Positions 1 through 7,100 of a stretch of DNA of 9,262 bases are shown here, piece by piece. Within the stretch, counting starts at the first letter, position 1. Every line of letters starts with the position of its first letter. The stretch lies in assembly GCA_937907595.1 (NCBI GenBank), contig CALCXL010000571.1, positions 1 through 9,262 of the forward strand, in the 5' to 3' direction. The position numbers were made by a program, and so were the translations under genes. The notes under the pieces are model-generated. The model was not told where the DNA came from. It searched no databases and saw only the letters and a program-made list of their open reading frames with translations. This stretch comes from an uncultured Pseudomonadota bacterium. GTDB taxonomy: Bacteria > Myxococcota_A > UBA796 > UBA9615.

Positions 1-54
1 AACGATCAGATCAACCCGAACCAATCCCTGCTTGACGGCGAGGGGGACACATGA
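1..54 (+). CDS. Possible C-terminal tail of an upstream gene (partial)
   Basis: Reading from base 1, the frame gives 17 residues (NDQINPNQSLLDGEGDT) and ends in TGA at 52-54. The composition, rich in Asn, Asp and Gly, would fit the end of a secreted or surface protein, but the stretch is too short for any family assignment. A second frame is also open here, so this is only a plausible reading. The 91 bases between it and the next start (55-145) are C-rich and show no convincing terminator or promoter. Confidence 0.25.
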   Translation, partial: NDQINPNQSLLDGEGDT

Positions 55-145
55 GGGCGGCGCCTGCCCCCCAGCCCCGCTTCTTCCCCGCCGGGCGGAC
101 CCTGAGCACACTCCCCCCGCGCCATCCCGCGATCCCCGTGGCAAA

Positions 146-838
146 GTGACCGCCGTGCGCTGGTCCACCCTCTTCCCGCTGTCCCTCTTGACGCTGCTCG
201 GCTGCCCGTCGGCGGACGGTCCCGTGGGGGACGACGACGACGACGCCACCGCAGCGGACGACGACGACGCGACGCCCTGCGACTACCCGGCCGACGCGGC
301 CGAGGTCATGTCCCTGGGCGGGGTGCTCTGGCCCTACTCCTGGCCCACCTCCAGCGCGCCGGACGGCAGCGACAAGCCCCTGAGCCTCACGTCGATCTTC
401 TGCAACGACGGCCCCGAGGACTGGAGCCCCTTCGACGTCCTGCTGTTTGTGTCCATCCCGGCCTGGTGACCGGCTTGTTGGACGCACGCCGGTCTGGTTG
501 CGGATATTGAAGACGACATCCTCGCTGAAGGCGTCCAGATCATCTGGGTGCTCGAGCAGGGCCGCTTGTACGAGGACGGCACGGCCGAGCAGTGCCGTGA
601 GGTCATGACCCAGGCCGGCGCCAGCGCGGGCTGGTGCGTGGGCGACGACGAGACCCAGCCGGAGATCGACGCCTGGGACGACTCGGCCTTCTCCATCGGC
701 CGCGGCTTCGACATCATCGTCACCCGCAGCGACATGGTCATCCAGTACTCGACCAGCCACGGCACCCCCACCGGCAACGACAACGTCTCCGGTGAGGAGC
801 TCCTGCAAGCCGTGCGCGACGTCGTCGCCGGGCTGTAG
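146..838 (+). CDS. Putative selenocysteine-containing thioredoxin-like lipoprotein (in-frame TGA as Sec)
   Basis: Read through the TGA at 467-469, this is one 230-residue protein. The GTG at 146 (or 155) starts a short signal peptide ending in the lipobox T-L-L-G-C, with lipidated Cys20, so an outer-membrane or periplasm-facing lipoprotein is expected. A poly-Asp tether follows (Asp29-33 and Asp38-41). The globular part looks like a thioredoxin/TlpA/AhpC-type fold: a hydrophobic beta strand (VLLFVSIPAW), the redox motif with the TGA as residue 108 and Cys111 (W-U-P-A-C), a helix, a second strand (GVQIIWVLEQG), and a late strand pair (GFDIIVTRSDMVIQY). In this superfamily the position of the TGA is the N-terminal catalytic Cys, so Sec fits both chemically and structurally. 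The frame stays open on both sides and similarity to the fold continues across the TGA, which argues against two genes. The cis-Pro usual before the late strand is not apparent. No clear Shine-Dalgarno precedes either GTG. The TTG at 32 would put the signal peptide internally and is unlikely. A nonsense mutation or sequencing error (TGC to TGA) is the main alternative. Confidence 0.8.
483..502 (+). promoter_or_regulatory. Candidate bacterial SECIS hairpin after the TGA
   Basis: Directly downstream of the TGA at 467-469 the RNA can fold with pairs 483-502, 484-501, 485-500, 486-499, 488-498 (G-U), 489-497 and 490-496. C487 is bulged on the 5' side and the apical loop is GGUCU (491-495). Twenty-one bases separate the TGA from the loop. 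Known bacterial SECIS elements place the apical loop roughly 16-37 nt after UGA, with a G in its first two bases; the E. coli fdhF element has a GGUCU loop and a bulged base on its 5' arm, which SelB contacts. A competing stem, CCGGC (470-474) with GCCGG (488-492), could form the lower part of an alternative fold. The call rests on manual pairing; no energy was calculated. Confidence 0.6.
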
Positions 839-851
839 CCATCTGGACCCC

Positions 852-2135
852 GTGATCGCCCCGCCCCCGCCGGCGGTGCTGGATCTGCCCGACCCCTCCC
901 TGGTCGTCCTCATCGGCGCCGCCGGCGCGGGCAAGTCCACCTTCGCGGCGCGCCAGTTCCCCTCGGCGGCGATCCACAGCTCCGACGCCTGCCGCCAGGA
1001 GGTCAGCGGCGACGCCGGCGATCAGAACGCCACCACCGCCGCCTTCGCCCTGGTGCACGAGCGGGTGGGACGCGCCCTGCAGGAGCTCCGCCTGGCCGTC
1101 GTCGACGCGACCTCCATCCACGGCGCCGACCGCGCCCCCCTGCTGGCCCTGGCCCGTCGCCACCACCTCCCGCGCGTGGCGATCGTCCTGCACCCGACCC
1201 TGGAGCAGTGCCTGGAGCGCAACGCCGCCCGCGAGCGCGTGGTCCCCCCCGCCGCGGTGCGTCGCCAGTGGATGGCCCTGCAGGCCTCCATCGACCGCCT
1301 GCAGCCCGAGGGCTACCACGCGATCTGGCGGCTGGACTCGGCGGAGGCCATCGACGCCGCCCGGATCCGGCTCCAGCCCCTGCCCTGCGATCGCCGCCGG
1401 GAGCGCGGTCCCTTCGACGTGATCGGCGACGTGCACGGCTGCGACGACGAGCTGGCCCGCCTGCTGCGCAGCCTGGGCTACCTGAGCGGCCTTCCCCACC
1501 CCCGCGGTCGCCGCGCGGTCTTCGTGGGCGACCTGGTCGATCGCGGGCCCCAGGTGCCGGCGGTGCTGCGGCGGGTGATGGCGATGTGCGCGGCCGGCCA
1601 GGCCCTGTGCGTGCTCGGCAACCACGAGCGCAAGCTGCTGCGCAAGCTCGACGGCGGCGACCCCCTGATCACCCACGGCCTGGCCGAGTCCCTGGCCCAG
1701 CTCAGCTCGGAGCCCGCGGACTTCCTGGAGCGCGTGCGCGCCTTCCTGCGCGGCCTGCCCGACCACCTGCTGCTGGACGGTGGCGACCTGGTGGTGGCCC
1801 ACGCTGGCATGCGGGAGGACCTGCAGGGCCGGCAGTCCCGACGCGTCAACGCCTTCGCCCTGTACGGCGATCCCAGCGGGGAGGTGGACGCCGCCGGCTT
1901 GCCCGTCCGCCGCGACTGGGCGGCCCGCTACGGAGGACCGGCCGCGGTCGTCTACGGGCACACGCCGACGCGCCGAGCAGCGTGGCGCAACAACACGATC
2001 TGCGTGGACACGGGCTGCGTGTTCGGGGGCGCGCTGAGCGCTGTGCGCTGGCCGGAGCGCGACGTGGTGTCGGTGCCGGCGCTGCGCGTCCACTACGGGG
2101 ACGGCTCGACGGTGGACGTGGACGGCGGGGGCTGA
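852..2135 (+). CDS. Pnkp-like polynucleotide 5'-kinase / 2',3'-phosphatase without ligase domain
   Basis: The predicted 427-residue protein has two domains in the order seen in bacterial Pnkp, the RNA-end-healing enzyme of the Pnkp-Hen1 repair system. Residues ~15-175 form a P-loop kinase that would phosphorylate 5'-OH ends: Walker A GAAGAGKST (22-30), SSDACR with Asp45 and Arg48, and lid arginines 123 and 127. Residues ~186-410 form a calcineurin-like metallophosphoesterase that would remove 3' or 2',3'-cyclic phosphates: GDVHG (192-196), GDLVDRGP (226-233), GNHE (256-259), AHAG with His317, YGHTP with His370, and VDTG with Asp386. From memory these match the catalytic residues of Clostridium thermocellum Pnkp, with constant offsets within each domain. 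The protein ends just after the phosphatase signature CVFGG...RWPERDVVSVPA, whereas canonical Pnkp is about 850-870 residues and continues into an adenylyltransferase ligase. No ligase or Hen1 gene is in the window. The GTG at 852 leaves a 13-base gap after the upstream gene. GTG 876 is an alternative, and GTG 792 would overlap the upstream gene. No strong ribosome-binding site is visible for any of them. Confidence 0.88.
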   Translation: MIAPPPPAVLDLPDPSLVVLIGAAGAGKSTFAARQFPSAAIHSSDACRQEVSGDAGDQNATTAAFALVHERVGRALQELRLAVVDATSIHGADRAPLLALARRHHLPRVAIVLHPTLEQCLERNAARERVVPPAAVRRQWMALQASIDRLQPEGYHAIWRLDSAEAIDAARIRLQPLPCDRRRERGPFDVIGDVHGCDDELARLLRSLGYLSGLPHPRGRRAVFVGDLVDRGPQVPAVLRRVMAMCAAGQALCVLGNHERKLLRKLDGGDPLITHGLAESLAQLSSEPADFLERVRAFLRGLPDHLLLDGGDLVVAHAGMREDLQGRQSRRVNAFALYGDPSGEVDAAGLPVRRDWAARYGGPAAVVYGHTPTRRAAWRNNTICVDTGCVFGGALSAVRWPERDVVSVPALRVHYGDGSTVDVDGGG

Positions 2136-2160
2136 TCGGGGCCTTGTTGGGCACCGAAGC

Positions 2161-2577
2161 TCACATCGACGCGAGCACCTTCTTCAGGTCCAACCGAGCC
2201 ACCTTGTTCCAGCCGGCGATGTGCAGGGCCTTCATGGCCAGGCTGCCGCCGGCGAAGCCGCTGTGCGTGACCTCCAGCCGCGAGCCGCCGGGGGTCGCGA
2301 TGGCGCTGAGGCGGGCCAGGGTCTCCCCGTCGAGGGCCGGGTTGGACCACGACATCTGCCAGGTGCGGCCGACGTCCACGTGCCGGACCTGCGCGGCGAT
2401 CCGCCCGTCGAACCACGGGCGCGCGGGCAGCTGCAGGGAGAAGGACACGCCCTCCTCCATCCGCAGATCCGGGCAGCTGCCCAGCCAGCGGGCCAGCAGG
2501 GCGGGCTCGCTGATCGCGCGCCAGAGCGCATCGACAGGAGCGGAACAGGAGCAGAGGACTCGGGTGACGTCGGCCAT
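2161..2577 (-). CDS. SRPBCC (START-like/AHSA1) domain protein
   Basis: A 138-residue cytoplasmic protein with no signal peptide or membrane segment. The pattern is that of the AHSA1/SRPBCC helix-grip fold: an N-terminal strand then PVDALWRAISEPALLARWLG (helix after the first strand), central strands ending in RTWQMSWSNP, a late strand with SRLEVTHSGF, and a C-terminal helix beginning AGWNKVARLDLKKVL. Members bind hydrophobic ligands or act in stress and detoxification, but the specific ligand cannot be read from sequence. The ATG at 2577 is preferred; a GTG three codons upstream (2586) is possible. It lies 33 bases behind the symporter stop on the same strand, so it is probably the second gene of that transcript. 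It converges on the Pnkp-like gene with only 25 bases between the two stops and no evident terminator there. Confidence 0.85.
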   Translation of the reverse strand: MADVTRVLCSCSAPVDALWRAISEPALLARWLGSCPDLRMEEGVSFSLQLPARPWFDGRIAAQVRHVDVGRTWQMSWSNPALDGETLARLSAIATPGGSRLEVTHSGFAGGSLAMKALHIAGWNKVARLDLKKVLASM

Positions 2578-2610
2578 GGCGGGCACAGTCTGCCGCAGCG
2601 GCCGAGGGCT

Positions 2611-4062
2611 TCAAGTCACGGGGGCAGATCCGTGCACTCGAACACCCCGTCGGAGGCCGCCCGCCGCCACCCCGGCCGTGGCCAGCGCGCCGCAGCCCAG
2701 GCCCCAGGTCGCCAGCACCGCGGGGTTGTTGGCGAAGGGCACCGCCGCCGTCCAGGCCAGCCCGACGTAGGCCACCAGCGCCGCGAGCACCCCCGCCGTC
2801 ACCGCGCCCCGGCCCACCCGGGGAAGGAACATCCCGCAGACCATGGGAAAGAACGCCGCCGTGAAGAATCCGTAGACGCCGTACTGCGCGAAGATCGCCA
2901 CCGTGCCGCCCGTGGGGTTGGCCAGCTGGTGCCAGGACAGCGCCACGGTGACCGCCGCCAGGGCGAGCAGGGACAGCCGACCGAAGGCCAGCCCACCGAC
3001 CCGCTTCAGGCCCAGCAGCCCGTGCAGGTCGATGGCCGCGATGGCCGCCAGGGCCCCGAGGATCCCTTCGAGGGTGGACAGCCCGGCGCTCAGCAGGCCC
3101 AGGGCGATCACCACCTGCATCCAGGCGGGGAAGGTCGTCGCGATCCAGGTCGGCACCACCAGGTCGACGCGCGTGGCCGGGTCGATGGTGGCGCGCGCGT
3201 AGAGCCCCACGCAGAGCACCCCCAGGAAGACCATGCCCGCCACCACGGCCACGCCCAGGTAGGTGCGCACCTGCTTGTCGTCGCGCAGGAACAGCACCTT
3301 GCCGACGATGTGCGGCTGGCAGACCAGGGCCACGCCCACCAGGAAGTTGCAGACGAAGACCTCGAACAGGTTGCGGAAGTACAGGGAGCCGGGGTTGGTC
3401 ACGCCCAGCAGCGCCGCGTCCTGCTGCCGGATCGTCTCCAGGAGCCCGTCGCCCAGCAGGGGCAGGCCCGCGCCGATCAGCACCAGCGCCACCACCAGCA
3501 TCACCACCGCCTGCACCGCGTTGGTCCAGGCCGACGTGTTGGCCCCGCCCAGCACCACGCAGGCCACCACGAACAGCACGAGCACCGGCACCACCTGCGC
3601 GGGGGTCACGCCCAGCAGGCCCGAGAGCACCAGCGCCAGGGCGACGACGATCAGCACGGCGTAGGCCACCAGGCCCAGGGAGAGCGCGCAGAAGCCGGCC
3701 CGCAGGGGCTCGGAGCCATGCCGCGCCGCGATCCAGCCGGGCAGGGTCAGCGCCTGCATCTGCGAGCCCACCCGCCGGAAGCGGGCGGAGAAGACGATCA
3801 GCCCCGTGGTGATGCCCGCCGCGGCCGCCACGCCGAAGCCCATCAGCGCCGACACGCCGTAGTGGAAGACCAGGCCGGGGTTGATGACGAACGTGGCCAC
3901 GCTGGTCAGCTGGGCGACCAGGGCGAGCCCCACCAGGGCCGGGGGCACGCTGCGATCGCCCACCGCGAAGTCCTGGATGCTGCGGGTGCGAAGGGCCCCC
4001 CGCGCCGCGATGGCGAGCAGGAGCAGGGCGTAGGCAGAGACGGCGATCCAGGCAGCGGACAT
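2611..4062 (-). CDS. Sodium:solute symporter family (SSS) transporter
   Basis: A 483-residue integral inner-membrane protein with about 13 hydrophobic segments, close to the usual size of PutP/PanF-type SSS carriers, which couple inward Na+ flow to uptake of a small organic solute. Support comes from the N-terminal helix then an FAVGDRSVPP loop, the QLTSVATFVINPG helix (51-63, equivalent to the TM2 ion/substrate region), GGANTSAWTNAVQAVVM (172-188), which resembles the family's GG..A..WTD..Q motif with Asn in place of Asp, and LLSAGLSTLEGILGALAA (323-340), equivalent to the Na2-site helix with Ser/Thr at 329-330. The substrate cannot be assigned. The start is well supported: GGGAGGAAG lies six bases upstream of the ATG. 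The gene is divergent from lhr and shares the intergenic region with its palindromic sites. The SRPBCC gene follows it. Confidence 0.9.
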   Translation of the reverse strand: MSAAWIAVSAYALLLLAIAARGALRTRSIQDFAVGDRSVPPALVGLALVAQLTSVATFVINPGLVFHYGVSALMGFGVAAAAGITTGLIVFSARFRRVGSQMQALTLPGWIAARHGSEPLRAGFCALSLGLVAYAVLIVVALALVLSGLLGVTPAQVVPVLVLFVVACVVLGGANTSAWTNAVQAVVMLVVALVLIGAGLPLLGDGLLETIRQQDAALLGVTNPGSLYFRNLFEVFVCNFLVGVALVCQPHIVGKVLFLRDDKQVRTYLGVAVVAGMVFLGVLCVGLYARATIDPATRVDLVVPTWIATTFPAWMQVVIALGLLSAGLSTLEGILGALAAIAAIDLHGLLGLKRVGGLAFGRLSLLALAAVTVALSWHQLANPTGGTVAIFAQYGVYGFFTAAFFPMVCGMFLPRVGRGAVTAGVLAALVAYVGLAWTAAVPFANNPAVLATWGLGCGALATAGVAAGGLRRGVRVHGSAPVT

Positions 4063-4068
4063 GGGCTT

Positions 4069-4074
4069 CCTCCC
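4069..4074 (-). promoter_or_regulatory. Ribosome-binding site of the symporter gene
   Basis: On the minus strand GGGAGG is followed by AAGCCC and then the ATG at 4062. It is one of only two clear Shine-Dalgarno sequences in the window, and it fixes the symporter start. Confidence 0.75.
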
Positions 4075-4082
4075 AGGGAAGG

Positions 4083-4097
4083 GCGAACGCTATTCGC
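4083..4097. repeat. Small inverted repeat GCGAA-N5-TTCGC in the symporter leader
   Basis: Five-base perfect arms (4083-4087 and 4093-4097) around CGCTA, 21 bases upstream of the symporter start. Its right arm overlaps the degenerate operator-like site at 4093-4106. It could be a weak RNA hairpin or part of a protein-binding region. Confidence 0.35.
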
Positions 4098-4106
4098 AAT
4101 CGCACA
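4093..4106. promoter_or_regulatory. Degenerate copy of the operator-like palindrome
   Basis: TTCGCAATCGCACA matches the perfect palindrome at 4124-4137 in 11 of 14 positions, and its GCAATCGCACA core matches in 10 of 11. The two sites are 31 bp apart, about three helical turns, which puts them on the same face of DNA, as expected for cooperative binding by a dimeric regulator. Confidence 0.4.
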
Positions 4107-4123
4107 ACAGATCAAGATCGAAT

Positions 4124-4137
4124 TGTGCAATTGCACA
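4124..4137. promoter_or_regulatory. Perfect 14-bp palindrome, likely operator between symporter gene and lhr
   Basis: TGTGCAATTGCACA is a perfect dyad in a locally AT-rich patch of a very GC-rich sequence, between two divergent starts (4062 minus, 4187 plus). A further half-site, GCACAA at 4102-4107, pairs in inverted orientation with TTGTGC at 4123-4128. The size and symmetry suit a homodimeric helix-turn-helix regulator, but the family is not identified and no regulator gene lies in the window. No good -10/-35 pair stands out on either strand. Confidence 0.5.
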
Positions 4138-4186
4138 TAACTGAACATCCTGCCAGGAAAATGCGGCGGCACGAGCCTCGATCCTT

Positions 4187-7100
4187 GTGGCCGGCGGGGG
4201 GATCGGGCAGACCTGTGGGGTGAGCTCCGCCCTCTCCCGCTTCGGCCCCGCCACCCGCGCGTGGTTCGACGCCTCCTTCGACCAGCCCACCGCCGTGCAG
4301 GAGGCCGGCTGGCCGGTGATCGCCGACGGGGGCCACGCCCTGCTCCTGGCGCCGACGGGATCGGGCAAGACCCTGGCCGCGTTCCTCTGGGCCCTGGACC
4401 GCCTGGGCCGCCTGGAGGACGACGCGGCCCCGGGCGTGCGGGTGCTCTACATCTCGCCGCTCAAGGCCCTGGCCTACGACGTGGAGCGGAACCTGCGCTC
4501 CCCCCTGGTGGGCATCGGCCGGGAGGCGGCGCGCGCCGGGCTGCCCTTCCGAGCGCCCGACGTCTCCATCCGCACCGGGGACACCTCCCAGGAGGAGCGT
4601 CGACGGCAGCTCAAGCGGCCCGGCGCCATCCTGGTGACCACCCCGGAGTCGCTCTACCTGTGGCTGGGCGGCAAGGCGCGGGAGAACCTGCGGACCGTGC
4701 ACACCGTCATCGTCGACGAGGTGCACGCCATGGCCGGCACCAAGCGCGGCGCGCACCTGGCCCTGAGCCTGGAGCGGCTGGACGCGATGCTGGAGGTGCC
4801 GCCCCAGCGCATCGGCCTGAGCGCCACGGTGCGGCCCATCGAGGACGTCGCGCGCTTCCTGGGTGGAGCGAAGCGGACGGTGACGATCGTGGATCGCTCG
4901 GCTGCGCCGGTGCTGGACCTGCAGATCGTGGTGCCGGTGGAGGACATGGAGCGGCCGCCGGAGCTGGTCGCCGAAGGGGGAAGGCCAGCGGGGCCGGTGG
5001 CGGGCCAGTACGACGCGGCGATGCTCACGCAGCCCCCCAAGAAGGGCATCTGGCCGTCGATCCACCCCCGCCTCTTGGAGCTGATCCAAAGCCACCGCAG
5101 CACGATCGTCTTCGTCAACAGCCGCGGCCTCTGCGAGCGCCTGGCCCAGCGCCTCAACGAGCTCGCCGGCGAGCCCCTGGTGCGCGCCCACCACGGCTCC
5201 GTCTCCCACGAGGAGCGCGGGCTGATCGAGGAGGCCCTCAAGGGCGGCCACCTGCGCGCCATCGTCGCCACCAGCTCCCTGGAGTTGGGCATCGACATGG
5301 GCGCCGTGGACCTGGTGATCCAGGTGGAGTCGCCGGGCAGCACCGCCAGCGGGCTGCAGCGGGTGGGGCGCGCGGGGCACGGCGTCGGCCAGGTCTCCAT
5401 CGGCCGCATCTTCCCGAAGTTCCGGGGGGATCTGCTGGAGGCGGCGGTCGTCGCCATGCGCATGCAGGCGGGCGAGCTCGAGTCCATCGCCGTGCCGCGC
5501 AACCCCCTGGACGTCCTCGCCCAGCAGATCGTGGCGATGGTCGCGGTGCAGGACTGGTCGGTGCCGGAGCTCCTTGCGACGGTGCGAAAGACCCTCAACT
5601 TCGCCGAGCTGACCGCCGACCTCCTGGCCTCCGTGCTGGACATGCTGTCCGGCAAGTACCCCTCCTCCGACTTCGCCGACCTGCGCCCCCGCGTGACCTG
5701 GGACCGGGACGCCGACCGCCTCAGCACCCGCAAGGGCGCCAAGACCGTGGCCGCGATCAACGGCGGGACCATCCCCGATCGCGGGCTCTACGGCGTATTC
5801 ATCGCCCCCGACGGCCCCCGGGTGGGCGAGCTGGACGAGGAGATGGTCCACGAGTCCCGCCCCGGAGACACGATCATCCTGGGCGCGAGCACCTGGCGGG
5901 TGCAGGAGGTCAGCCGGGACAAGGTGCTGGTGAGCCCGGCCCCCGGCGAGCCCGGCCGCCTGCCCTTCTGGCACGGCGACGGCCCCGGGCGGCCCCTGGA
6001 GTTGGGGCGGGCGCTGGGTGTCTTCCTGCGGGAGGCGGCGGCCGCGGACTCGGTGGAGTGGCTGCAGGAGCAGTCGCCCCTGGACGATCTGGCCGCCCGG
6101 AACCTGCTCGCCTACATCCGCGACCAGAAGGAGGCCACGGGCACGCTGCCCACGGACCGCGCCATCACCATCGAGCGGTTCCGCGACGAGCTGGGCGACT
6201 GGCGGGTCTGCATCCTGACCCCCTTCGGCAACCGCGTGCACGCGCCCTGGGCGGTGGCCCTGGAGGCCAAGCTGGGCTCCTCGGCCGGCTTCGAGGTGCA
6301 GACGATGTACAGCGACGACGGCATCGTCCTGCGCTTCGCCGACACGGGCGAGGAGGAGGGCGAGCTGCCCGGGGAGGCCCAGCTGATCCCCGAGCCGGAG
6401 GAGATCGAGGAGCTGATCCTGGAGCGCCTGGCCGGCTCCTCCCTCTTCGCGTCGCGGTTCCGGGAGAACGCCGCGCGCGCCCTGCTGCTCACCCGCCGCC
6501 GCCCGGACCAGCGCCAGCCCCTGTGGGCGCAGCGGCTGCGCTCGTCCAACCTGCTGGCGGTGGCGCGGCGCTACCCGGCCTTTCCCATCGTGCTGGAGAC
6601 CTTTCGCACCTGCCTGCAGGACGTCTTCGACCTGCCCGCGCTGCTGGAGCTGCTGTCGGCGGTGCGGCGCCGGGACATCCGGGTCGACGTGGTGGAGACG
6701 CCCTCGGCCTCGCCCTTCGCCCGCTCCCTCGTCTTCGCCTACGTCGCCAACTACATGTACGACAGCGACGCCCCCCTGGCCGAGCGGCGCGCCCAGGCCC
6801 TCAACCTGGACCGCAACCTGCTGCGGGAGCTGCTGGGCCAGGACGAGCTGCGACAACTGCTGGACTCCGCCGTCATCGCCGACGTGGAGGAGGAGCTGCA
6901 GTGCCTGGCCCCGGACCGGCGGGCCCGATCGGCCGACGGCCTGCACGACCTGCTGCGGCGGGTGGGCGACCTGAACGCCGAGGGCATCGCGGCCCGCTGC
7001 GACGGCGAGCACGCGGCCTGGCTGACGGAGCTCGAGATCGCTCGACGCGTCGCCCCCCTGCGCCTGGGCGGGGAGCTGCGTTGGGTGGCGGTGGAGGACG

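Noticed and set aside
32..37. TTGACG as a possible -35 box for the first lipoprotein gene
   Set aside because: No -10-like sequence lies at a 16-18 base spacing; the downstream sequence is entirely GC-rich.
548..838. A separate 96-codon gene starting at the GTG/CTG near 548
   Set aside because: It is in the same frame as the upstream lipoprotein, begins in the middle of a beta strand of the thioredoxin-like fold, and has no ribosome-binding site. It is better explained as the part after the Sec codon.
11..940. Minus-strand open frame opposite the selenoprotein candidate
   Set aside because: Low-complexity Val/Gly/Arg translation with no signal peptide or motif, antisense to a lipoprotein with a clear lipobox and a thioredoxin-like core.
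738..2093. Minus-strand open frame opposite the Pnkp-like gene
   Set aside because: Antisense to a protein in which every kinase and phosphatase motif is intact; its own translation is low complexity.
2221..4140. A 639-codon plus-strand open frame, and a 670-codon minus-strand frame at 2093-4105
   Set aside because: Both are shadows of the SSS symporter and SRPBCC genes, with low-complexity translations (His/Gln/Gly-rich or Gly/Arg/Ala-rich) and no domain.
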